Translations under genes and position numbers: made by a program
The notes under the pieces: generated by a model
Database searches by the model: none
What the model saw: the letters and a program-made list of their open reading frames with translations, nothing else
What the model was told of the DNA's origin: nothing
Assembly (NCBI GenBank): GCA_902783295.1
Contig: CACZQT010000042.1
Location: 1 to 21,120, forward strand
Origin: an uncultured Lachnospiraceae bacterium
GTDB taxonomy: Bacteria > Bacillota > Clostridia > Lachnospirales > Lachnospiraceae
DNA: 21,120 nucleotides
Reading direction: 5' to 3'
In this document: piece by piece, positions 6,725 to 12,418 of the stretch
Layout of the letters: each line of letters starts with the position of its first letter
Numbering within the stretch: position 1 is the stretch's first letter

Positions 6725-9412
6725 TTACTCATCCTTTGCTTCCGGCAGATTCCGGAGAGCCTCCCGGATTTCTTCGGAGGTTTCATCCAGGAGAAAACGC
6801 CTGGCATCTCCCCGGTGTTCCTCCATTTTTTCTTCCTCCTCCCGGCGTGTAAGTCCCAGCTCTTCCTGAAGATCTTTTGCAGAAAGCAGGCGGCAGCCGG
6901 CTCCCCGGATAATGATCTGCTCCATTCCGTCCGAGGTAGCTACAGAGATGTCGTATTTCCGTGCATTTTCGTGACTGAAGCGCTCGATATAACGGTCTGC
7001 AGTCTCCGCTTCCTTTGTGTAGACTACATGGATATTTCCCACATCGAACCATTCTGTCCGGTGGCCGGGCACGCGGTAAGCGTCAAACACAACAATAACC
7101 TCACAGTGTTTCATTCCGCGATAATTGCCCATAAGCTCCAGGAGCCTCTCCCGTGAGGCATCCACATTGATTCTGGCCAGTTCCCGAAGTTCTTCCCAGG
7201 CGTAAATAATATTGTATCCGTCCACCAGCAGATAGGCCGGGAGTCTCGTTACAGGGTGGAATTCTCTGTGTTCAGGTTCCTTCGGCACCCGCTGACGTCC
7301 GAAATCCCGGCGTCCGATTCCCTTCCGCTGCAGTGAACGGTCTTTTCCATTCGCATAATAGGTCCTGGCCAGGATAGCGTCGATTTCATCCGTCCCGATA
7401 AAGGTCTCCCGCTCCGGAACGGATATTTCTTCCGCTTCATCAGGTTTCGCGGAAGTGCTCCCTTCCCAGGCAGGCAGGTGCATATAGCTTTCCACTTCGT
7501 TCCAGGGGACATAGAATCCTGCCCCGTGCGTACAGAACACCGAACCGGACGGCTGTCTCAGATCCGCATCCGGATCGTAACCCTTCGTCTCAATAATCTC
7601 CTGGGCATTATGGCAGGGAAGATATCCATACAGGGAGAGGCTGATCTGCCCGTGTCCCCGCGTATAAACCGCCACATCTTTCGCGTAATTCCGCATGGTC
7701 GCTACCGGAGCCACCCCTGTCAGAACGGATTCATTTCCTTCCGTCACAGGGGGCTCCGGAATTCCGGAACGATTTTCAATGTCCGTCATCGCCCGGCCAA
7801 TCATTTCCACAGGCACCGTAAGACGGAAGGAGTACCAGGGCTCAAGCAGCAGAGAGTTTGCTTTCATCAGCCCCTGCCGTACGGCACGGTATGTCGCCTG
7901 CCGGAAGTCCCCTCCCTCCGTGTGCTTAACATGTGCACGCCCCGCGATCAGGGTAATCTTCATATCTGTAATGGCAGAGCCGGTCAGGACACCCCTGTGT
8001 ACCCGTTCGGCCAGGTGGGTAAGAACCAGTCTCTGCCAGTTCAGCGCAAGGAAATCCGTAGAGCAGGCGGAATCAAAAACCAGTCCGCTGCCCGGCTCCC
8101 CGGGCTGCAGCAGGAGATGGACCTCTGCGTAATGCCTCAGCGGTTCAAAATGGCCTACGCCTTCTACTGTATTCTGGATGGTTTCCCGGTAAATGATGTT
8201 TCCTTCGTCAAAGGTGACGTCCACGCCGTACCGTTCCGCGATCAGGCTCTGCAGAATCTCCAGCTGAACCTCACCCATAATCCGCACCTGGATTTCCCGC
8301 AGCGTCTCATCCCACACAATAGACAGTTCCGGTTCTTCCTCAGTCAGCTGCAGAAGCTTTGGCATCATCTGAGCCGGGTCCATTCCCGCCGGGAGGCAGA
8401 TACGGTAAGTAAGCACCGGCTCCAGCACCGGTTCCTCCGAATCCGGCTCCTCACCGAGTCCCTGTCCCGGACGGGTGGCAGTCAGTCCCAGCACCGTACA
8501 GATCTCTCCGCTCTGCGCTTCTTCCAGGCTTTCAAATTTCTCCCCGGAATAGCGGCGGATCTGTGTGATTTTCTCCTGCACCTCTTCCGTTTCTCCGTCA
8601 TTTCCCGCAGTTCTGCAACAAAGCAGTGTCCTGGGTTTCAGGCTTCCTCCCGTCAGCTTCATCCAGCTCAGACGGTTTCCTGCGTCATCCCGGGTAATCT
8701 TAAAAACTTTCGCCCCGAACTCTTCCCCCCAGGGCCCTGCTTCTCCCAGCGCAGCGATTCCGTCGCATAAGTCTTCCACCCCTTCCAGCCGGAGGGCGGA
8801 TCCAAACCAGCAGGGAAACAGCTTCCGCTCCCTTATCAGGCGGCGGATCTCCGTCTCCGGAAGTTCTCCGGTCTCCAGATACTGCTCCATCAGCTCTTCT
8901 TCACACAGGGCAGCGGTCTCCAGGAAAGCTTCTCCGTCCCGGTCGGAAGCATCTGCGATGCTGTCGGAAAGCGCCTCCTTTAATTCCCTGAGCAGGGCAT
9001 CTTTCCCGGTACCAGGCTGGTCCATCTTATTGACAAACAGAAAAACCGGAATACCGTACTGGTCCAGCAGACGCCAGAGTGTCCGTGTATGCCCCTGCAC
9101 ACCGTCCGCCCCGCTGACAACCAGAATGGCTGCATCCAGGACCTGCAGAGTCCGTTCCATTTCCGCGGAAAAGTCTACGTGGCCCGGTGTATCCAGAAGC
9201 GTCAGGGCACAGTCCTTCCATACCAGTTCTGCCTGTTTGGAAAAGATCGTAATTCCCCTGGCCCTTTCCAGCGCAAAATTATCCAGGAAAGCATCTCCCT
9301 TATCGACTCTTCCCAAGGACCGCAGCTTTCCCGAAAGATACAGCATTGCCTCGGACAGGGTCGTCTTTCCCGCGTCTACATGGGCGACAATACCCGTTAC
9401 CAGCCTCTTCAT
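6725..9412 (-). CDS. TetM/EF-G-like ribosomal GTPase fused to a C-terminal NYN (YacP/Rae1-like) ribonuclease domain
   Basis: The 895-residue protein is a translation-factor GTPase with a nuclease-type tail. GTPase motifs: AHVDAGKTT at 10-18, the GIT threonine at 55, DTPGH at 74-78, NKMD at 128-131 and GSA near 204-206. Domains II-V follow as in TetM/EF-G to about residue 650. The domain IV loop that carries YSPVST in TetM reads HVKHTEGGDFR here (494-504). A variable linker (about 650-725) leads to an NYN domain at 727-850, with acidic residues D731 (VDGYN), D777 (VFDAYR), E803/D806 (ETAD) and D828 (ATSDG) matching YacP. B. subtilis YacP (Rae1) is known to cut mRNA in the ribosomal A site. I infer that the fusion binds the A site by GTP-dependent action and may cut mRNA or act on stalled ribosomes. 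The start has GAGGA upstream. Databases may label such proteins tetracycline resistance; the loop argues against that. Confidence 0.9.
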   Translation of the reverse strand: MKRLVTGIVAHVDAGKTTLSEAMLYLSGKLRSLGRVDKGDAFLDNFALERARGITIFSKQAELVWKDCALTLLDTPGHVDFSAEMERTLQVLDAAILVVSGADGVQGHTRTLWRLLDQYGIPVFLFVNKMDQPGTGKDALLRELKEALSDSIADASDRDGEAFLETAALCEEELMEQYLETGELPETEIRRLIRERKLFPCWFGSALRLEGVEDLCDGIAALGEAGPWGEEFGAKVFKITRDDAGNRLSWMKLTGGSLKPRTLLCCRTAGNDGETEEVQEKITQIRRYSGEKFESLEEAQSGEICTVLGLTATRPGQGLGEEPDSEEPVLEPVLTYRICLPAGMDPAQMMPKLLQLTEEEPELSIVWDETLREIQVRIMGEVQLEILQSLIAERYGVDVTFDEGNIIYRETIQNTVEGVGHFEPLRHYAEVHLLLQPGEPGSGLVFDSACSTDFLALNWQRLVLTHLAERVHRGVLTGSAITDMKITLIAGRAHVKHTEGGDFRQATYRAVRQGLMKANSLLLEPWYSFRLTVPVEMIGRAMTDIENRSGIPEPPVTEGNESVLTGVAPVATMRNYAKDVAVYTRGHGQISLSLYGYLPCHNAQEIIETKGYDPDADLRQPSGSVFCTHGAGFYVPWNEVESYMHLPAWEGSTSAKPDEAEEISVPERETFIGTDEIDAILARTYYANGKDRSLQRKGIGRRDFGRQRVPKEPEHREFHPVTRLPAYLLVDGYNIIYAWEELRELARINVDASRERLLELMGNYRGMKHCEVIVVFDAYRVPGHRTEWFDVGNIHVVYTKEAETADRYIERFSHENARKYDISVATSDGMEQIIIRGAGCRLLSAKDLQEELGLTRREEEEKMEEHRGDARRFLLDETSEEIREALRNLPEAKDE

Positions 9413-9503
9413 TCCATCCTCATTTCTGTGTTACATCCGTCATCATCCATCAGCTTCCGGTTTTCCCGTCATAGGTTTTTTATCTGCCAGATCATAAAAT
9501 GAT

Positions 9504-9533
9504 ATCACAGTCCCGCCTCGCTGCGCAAGTCAA
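9504..9533 (-). promoter_or_regulatory. Tentative promoter of the GTPase-NYN gene
   Basis: A good -35 (TTGACT, 9528-9533) lies in the gap upstream of the GTPase gene. The best -10 at proper distance is only TGTGAT (9504-9509, 18-bp spacer); the better-looking TATCAT and TATGAT lie too far away. A promoter is expected because a terminator closes the preceding gene at 9609-9642, but its exact position is uncertain. Confidence 0.3.
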
Positions 9534-9545
9534 TTCCTTGTACTC

Positions 9546-9606
9546 TCTCGGCGCACTTCTCCAGACTTATTGTGCAAGCACGGCGCACTCTCTCCGGGCT
9601 TATCGC
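9546..9606. repeat. Tandem pair of ~30-nt repeats (copy B1 plus diverged B2)
   Basis: B1 (9578-9606) matches the 29-nt element at 183-211 at 27 positions. Directly adjoining it, a diverged unit (B2, about 9546-9577) keeps CGGCGCA, CTCC, ACTTATT and GTGC in the same order. The units lie between the HTH-gene terminator and the GTPase gene promoter region. With two units and no constant spacer, this is not a CRISPR array. Confidence 0.6.
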
Positions 9607-9608
9607 GC

Positions 9609-9642
9609 AAAAAACGGGATAGGCATACTTTCCCCTGTCCCG
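9609..9642 (-). terminator. Intrinsic terminator of the XRE gene
   Basis: On the minus strand, CGGGACAGG (9634-9642) pairs with CCTATCCCG (9615-9623) with one G-T wobble and is followed by six T residues (9609-9614). It starts 14 nt after the stop of the HTH gene. Confidence 0.8.
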
Positions 9643-9655
9643 CTTTATAGTTCCG

Positions 9656-9880
9656 TCAGATGATTCTTACAGCTACGATGTCGTCCATGCTTACCCCGAA
9701 GATGGAGGCCAGAATGACCAGATTGTCAATGGACGGCATGCATGTGCCGTGAATCCACTTGTAAACAGCGTTTGGCGTCGAGCATCCGCACGCTTCCTGA
9801 ATTGTTTTTACGGAAATACCAGCTGCATTTCTCATACGCTGAATATTCCGGCCTGTAGCAACCATATCAATCGTAGGCAT
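9656..9880 (-). CDS. Small XRE/Cro-CI family HTH regulator
   Basis: The 74-residue protein is essentially one helix-turn-helix domain: GRNIQRMRNAAGISVKTIQE (helices 1-2), then a recognition helix around STPNAVYKWIHG and PSIDNLVILASIFGVSMDDI (helices 4-5). This is the Cro/CI-type fold that binds operator DNA as a dimer. There is no effector or protease domain. The start is fixed by a perfect AAAGGAGG six bases ahead of ATG. It stands alone with its own terminator. A 7-bp GC hairpin lies in its leader (9920-9940). A possible -10 (TATGAT near 9956) has only a poor -35. Its target is unknown; autoregulation is usual for the family. Confidence 0.85.
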   Translation of the reverse strand: MPTIDMVATGRNIQRMRNAAGISVKTIQEACGCSTPNAVYKWIHGTCMPSIDNLVILASIFGVSMDDIVAVRII

Positions 9881-9919
9881 AAGTGTCCTCCTTTCTTTTC
9901 TTGTTCTGTCGGGGTAAGA

Positions 9920-9940
9920 CTCCCGCCTGTACTGCGGGAG
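9920..9940. other. Inverted repeat in the leader of the XRE gene
   Basis: CTCCCGC (9920-9926) and GCGGGAG (9934-9940) form a perfect 7-bp inverted repeat with a 7-nt spacer, about 40 nt upstream of the start codon. It could be an RNA hairpin or a dyad operator for the HTH protein. No T-tract follows on the minus strand. Confidence 0.35.
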
Positions 9941-10100
9941 CCGCCCTGAATCATATTTGGTCTGATCCAGTGCGAAGCAACTTCCCTCCTCCTGTCACAA
10001 CCGGATACTGGCTTAAACTGCGGGATACACTGTCCGTCGTGCCTGTGACGGGCAGCTATGAAATTATGTTGATGGAAAAAGTGCCTGCTTTACCATCAGG

Positions 10101-10173
10101 TCCTCATACCGGATTCGAACCGGTCTCTCTTGGCCAGAAGCCAGACGTGCCGCCCACCGGGCACTCATGAGGG
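10101..10173 (-). tRNA. Degenerate tRNA-like sequence (anticodon position TCT, Arg-like)
   Basis: Read on the minus strand, this folds as a cloverleaf. The acceptor is CCTCAT/ATGAGG, the D-stem GTGC/GCAC, the anticodon loop CTTCTGG, and the T-arm a perfect ACCGG TTCGAAT CCGGT. The loop and flanks resemble tRNA-Arg(TCT). Several defects are visible: the acceptor has only six clean pairs, position 8 is G instead of T, the anticodon stem pairs only if one A is bulged, the variable loop is short, and G replaces the usual A at position 37. It begins four bases after the T-tract of a terminator, leaving no room for a promoter. It is best read as a tRNA pseudogene or remnant, though a divergent functional tRNA cannot be excluded. 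Confidence 0.42.
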
Positions 10174-10176
10174 TGC

Positions 10177-10238
10177 AAAAGAAAAAGGGCTTATCCTCCC
10201 GGGAAAGACTTTCCCTCGGATAAGCCCCTGCTTTTTCT
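10177..10238. terminator. Strong intrinsic terminator (both strands T-rich)
   Basis: GGGCTTATCC (10187-10196) pairs perfectly with GGATAAGCCC (10218-10227), and within it GGGAAAG (10201-10207) pairs with CTTTCCC (10209-10215). On the minus strand the hairpin is followed by TTTTTCTTTT; on the plus strand CTGC and then TTTTTCTTC follow. It shows that something upstream on the minus strand (10.24-10.57 kb) is transcribed. Confidence 0.8.
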
Positions 10239-10267
10239 TCGCAGCAAGCAATCAATGCCGCACCGGC

Positions 10268-10426
10268 TCACAATGCCGGTATACGCCATGACCTTATCCG
10301 GTGGTACACTTTCCCCCTGATATGCAGGTATCCGCCAAAATCAGCGTACAGAAACCCAGCCTCGCTGAGACTGCGGGGTTCTGACATTTTTCTATACGAT
10401 TTGCAGATAGCCTGAATGCGTGTCAT
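10268..10426 (-). CDS. Possible 52-residue small protein, or part of a structured RNA
   Basis: An ATG with GAAAGGAAAG four bases ahead opens a 52-codon frame ending in TGA. The frame lies between a good promoter (10578-10606) and a strong terminator (10177-10238). The product is basic and aromatic-rich (for example AGFLYADFGGYLHIRGKVYH), with no signal peptide, membrane helix or known motif. Codon use is poor for this genome: AGA, AGG, ATA, GGG and TCA are frequent and third positions lack the usual GC bias. A long imperfect hairpin (10349-10383) lies inside the frame. The transcript may therefore be a noncoding RNA instead. I do not recognise a homologue. Between 10427 and 10570 I see only an AT-rich leader with possible stems. 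Confidence 0.3.
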   Translation of the reverse strand: MTRIQAICKSYRKMSEPRSLSEAGFLYADFGGYLHIRGKVYHRIRSWRIPAL

Positions 10427-10577
10427 GATACTTTCCTTTCTTTTCCGGAAATCCTCTTCTGGAAATTTTTTCTTTTAAAAATCTCTTTTGAAAACAAAAT
10501 AAGTGTCTGTCGTTTTTCCTCAGCTGCCGCTCAAAAACGGTACAACAAAAAAACGGAACAGGCACTTTCCGATTCAT

Positions 10578-10606
10578 ATCGTACAACAGCCAAAGATATT
10601 TGTCAA
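10578..10606 (-). promoter_or_regulatory. Sigma-A type promoter of the 10.2-10.6 kb transcript
   Basis: TTGACA (10601-10606), a perfect -35 on the minus strand, is followed after 17 bp by TACGAT (10578-10583). It lies just past the tRNA-Leu terminator and would give a transcript of about 380-390 nt ending at the terminator at 10177-10238. Confidence 0.65.
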
Positions 10607-10617
10607 CTGTTTTTTAC

Positions 10618-10650
10618 GAAAAAAAGAGTGTCCGGAAAACCGGACACTCT
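10618..10650 (-). terminator. Intrinsic terminator of tRNA-Leu
   Basis: AGAGTGTCCGG (10625-10635) and CCGGACACTCT (10640-10650) form an 11-bp perfect stem with a 4-nt loop. On the minus strand a run of T residues follows immediately. It starts 14 nt after the tRNA 3' end. Confidence 0.9.
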
Positions 10651-10664
10651 CTCGCAACTGCCAG

Positions 10665-10747
10665 TGCGGGAAAAGGGACTTGAACCCTCACGTTCGTGGA
10701 ACACATGATCCTTAGTCATGCCTGTCTGCCAATTCCAGCATTCCCGC
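10665..10747 (-). tRNA. tRNA-Leu (anticodon AAG)
   Basis: The 83-nt gene folds as a class II tRNA. The acceptor is GCGGGAA/TTCCCGC with discriminator A. The D-arm is CTG/CAG with AATTGGCAGA in the loop. The anticodon stem is CATGA/TCATG with loop CTAAGGA, giving anticodon AAG with G37. A long variable arm closes with GTTC/GAAC, and the T-loop is TTCAAGT. CCA is not encoded. A34 would need deamination to inosine to read CUC as well as CUU. It has its own promoter and terminator. Confidence 0.95.
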
Positions 10748-10759
10748 CCGCAATTTGGG

Positions 10760-10787
10760 ATTATAGCACATATGGAAAAAAAAGCAA
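10760..10787 (-). promoter_or_regulatory. Promoter of tRNA-Leu
   Basis: A perfect -10 TATAAT (10760-10765 on the minus strand) lies 16 bp after TTGCTT (10782-10787), a dozen bases before the tRNA 5' end. The 16-bp spacing is the same as in the tRNA-Gly promoter at the other end of the window. Confidence 0.8.
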
Positions 10788-10806
10788 GTCTTTTTTTCCG
10801 ACTGTG

Positions 10807-10849
10807 AAAAATGTTTGCCGAATCATTTCACGAAACTGATCTCACGGCA
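10807..10849 (-). terminator. Intrinsic terminator closing the partner-switch gene set
   Basis: On the minus strand, TGCCG (10845-10849), ATCA and TTTC pair with GAAA, TGAT and CGGCA (10816-10820) to give an interrupted stem. AACA and five T residues follow. It lies just past the stop of the RsbW-like gene. Confidence 0.65.
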
Positions 10850-10862
10850 GTTCCCGGCCAGG

Positions 10863-11276
10863 TTACCATCTTTTTATCATCGTCAGGACATTCTGTCCAT
10901 CCTTGTAAGCATAGGTCACTTCATCCATTGATTTTTTCGTCAGAAAAATCCCCAGACCTCCGACCGGCCGTTCCCCGGCAGAAAGTGTCACATCCGGGTC
11001 CTTTTTCTCCAGGGGGTCATAAGGAATTCCCCGGTCGAAGAATGTGATCACAGCCTTCCGGGGATTTTCTGAGATCTCTGCCCGTATCACAGCAGAGCCT
11101 TCACCCGGTGCATAGGCATAATCGGCAATGTTGACGAAGATCTCCTCTACCGCCAGGTCAATCTGCAGCTGAGTCTTTACAGGGCAGCCTGCCAGTTCCA
11201 GGAGATCATCCACAAACCGAAGTACCTGCGGCAGGTTCTTCTCCAATGCTTCTATGTTCAATTCCTGTGTATCCAT
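10863..11276 (-). CDS. RsbW-like anti-sigma factor / serine kinase (HATPase_c_2)
   Basis: The 137-residue protein is a GHKL-fold serine kinase of the RsbW/SpoIIAB type. Such proteins bind either a sigma factor or a STAS antagonist and phosphorylate the latter on serine. The ATP-site motifs are intact: N-box E44-E45 to N49 (EEIFVN), the DRG motif at 81-83 and a glycine-rich lid GGLG at 106-109. The length is standard. The start has GAGGA at a suitable distance. It is the last gene of a set with a STAS protein (12019-12321) and a related degenerate protein (11366-11998). No sigma factor and no PP2C phosphatase gene is visible in this window, so its target must be encoded elsewhere or be a non-sigma partner. 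Confidence 0.88.
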   Translation of the reverse strand: MDTQELNIEALEKNLPQVLRFVDDLLELAGCPVKTQLQIDLAVEEIFVNIADYAYAPGEGSAVIRAEISENPRKAVITFFDRGIPYDPLEKKDPDVTLSAGERPVGGLGIFLTKKSMDEVTYAYKDGQNVLTMIKRW

Positions 11277-11365
11277 CTTTTATCCTCTGTCTGTACCGGC
11301 ACACTGATCCGGAAACCATACTGCCGGTTCCGGGAGAAAGACGTTTTCTGACTGCCCTGTCTGTT

Positions 11366-11998
11366 TTACAGGATGATCGTCATATCGATCCGGTCCTTTT
11401 TAACACCTACGATAACATCTCTCGCAATGCTGGCAACGATAGATTTTTCCAGTTCATCCCAGGCTTCCTCGACAGGACGGCCGGTATCCGATGCATCGCT
11501 CAATGACTTCCTGTATTTCTGCATGGACCAGGTAAACTGTTCTTTCGTAAACGGCGGCATGTGACCGGAAATATCCCCCGGTATGGAGCCGTACTCCAGG
11601 AAACCGACCTCATATTCACTCTGAAGTTTTTTCATTTCCCGGAAATACAGAGACGCACTTTCGAACAGTTCTCCGATCTTGCCCATAAAACCTCTGGCCA
11701 GTGCATTTTTGCCGGAGGTGGATACGGAAAGCAGTTCGTTTTTCTTGTCTGCGTCCATATCCGTCTCTGCAGCAAGCCGGACCCGGTATTCCCCATCCTC
11801 TGCTTCCAGCCAGAATAAGGCGTGAAAGTCCCCCGTCATGGCACGGACCATTCCCAGCGTTTCTTCCGTCAGAAGACGCAGATGTATCGCTTTCTTCCCG
11901 GTAATTCCCTGACGCCTGATAAACGAATCCACCAGTTTCAGAGCCAGATCCGTTTTTTCTTCCGAATGATTGATATACAATTCCTGTGATTTTTCCAT
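11366..11998 (-). CDS. Uncharacterised protein, possibly a degenerate GHKL ATPase-like partner
   Basis: I do not recognise this 210-residue protein with certainty. Its first ~80 residues have the helix-strand order of an RsbW-type ATPase. RLLTEETLGMV occupies the place of the N-box, but the essential Asn is absent (Gly/Met instead). A later STSGKNALARGFMGKI (about 92-107) could replace the lid. The C-terminal half includes a mostly charged helical region and ends in a strand-like VIVGVKKDRIDMTIIL. There is no signal peptide or membrane helix, so it is likely cytoplasmic. It lies between the STAS gene (20 nt) and the RsbW-like gene (about 90 nt), so it probably acts in the same switch, as a pseudo-kinase or sensor. 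Homology to GHKL is inferred from pattern only. Confidence 0.75.
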   Translation of the reverse strand: MEKSQELYINHSEEKTDLALKLVDSFIRRQGITGKKAIHLRLLTEETLGMVRAMTGDFHALFWLEAEDGEYRVRLAAETDMDADKKNELLSVSTSGKNALARGFMGKIGELFESASLYFREMKKLQSEYEVGFLEYGSIPGDISGHMPPFTKEQFTWSMQKYRKSLSDASDTGRPVEEAWDELEKSIVASIARDVIVGVKKDRIDMTIIL

Positions 11999-12018
11999 GG
12001 AAGTTTTCCTTTTGCCGT

Positions 12019-12321
12019 TTATTCGATCGTCAGGATATCCGAAAAGCCGGTTACTTCAAAAATCTCCATAATGGTTTCGTTAACATGCACCACTTTCATC
12101 GTGCCCTGCTTTGCCATAATTTTCTGCGCGGCCAGAAGTACCCGAAGACCGGCAGAAGAAATATAATCCAGCTTTGTAAAATCCAGGACCAGTTCTGCAG
12201 CACTGCTGTCCAGGGCTTCCTTCAGTTCCTTTTCCAGGTCAGGCGCTGTAACCGTATCCAGACGTCCTTCCAGCGCGAAACAGACTTTTCCGTTTTCTTT
12301 TGTTTTCTGTGTATACAGCAT
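12019..12321 (-). CDS. STAS domain anti-sigma factor antagonist (RsbV/SpoIIAA-like)
   Basis: This 100-residue single STAS domain is the antagonist in a partner switch. In its unphosphorylated form it binds the kinase and releases the kinase's other partner. The hallmark segment DYISSAGLRVL places the phospho-acceptor at S55 or S56, and EGRLDTVTAPDLEKEL gives the first strand-helix unit. The length is typical. The start is supported by AGGAGG just upstream. It leads the three-gene set that ends with an RsbW-like kinase, about 97 nt after the SGNH gene. I see no clear promoter in that gap, so it may be read from the surface-gene operon. Confidence 0.92.
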   Translation of the reverse strand: MLYTQKTKENGKVCFALEGRLDTVTAPDLEKELKEALDSSAAELVLDFTKLDYISSAGLRVLLAAQKIMAKQGTMKVVHVNETIMEIFEVTGFSDILTIE

Positions 12322-12418
12322 GGTTCATTCCTCCTGTCAGATTGGTCTATCTGCCTTATGATAATGCCATAAATTTTCCTGTGCCATATCTTACACTCAC
12401 ACGCTTCTTCAGTTCAGG

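Noticed and set aside
6725..9412. Calling the GTPase a tetracycline resistance determinant (tetM/tetW type)
   Set aside because: The domain IV tip lacks the YSPVST-type loop and a nuclease-like domain is attached. Overall similarity alone does not support drug resistance.
9546..9606. CRISPR array
   Set aside because: There are only two adjoining, unequal units with no constant spacer and no cas genes in the window.
10064..10255. 63-codon minus-strand frame
   Set aside because: It runs through a strong terminator hairpin and the tRNA-like sequence and lacks a ribosome binding site.
10392..10586. 64-codon minus-strand frame
   Set aside because: It would begin with TTG inside the -10 region of the promoter at 10578-10606 and has no ribosome binding site.
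10177..10606. Known housekeeping RNA (tmRNA, RNase P RNA, 6S RNA or SRP RNA)
   Set aside because: The length is in range for tmRNA or RNase P RNA, but I could not find their conserved segments or a tmRNA tag frame. A covariance search would decide.
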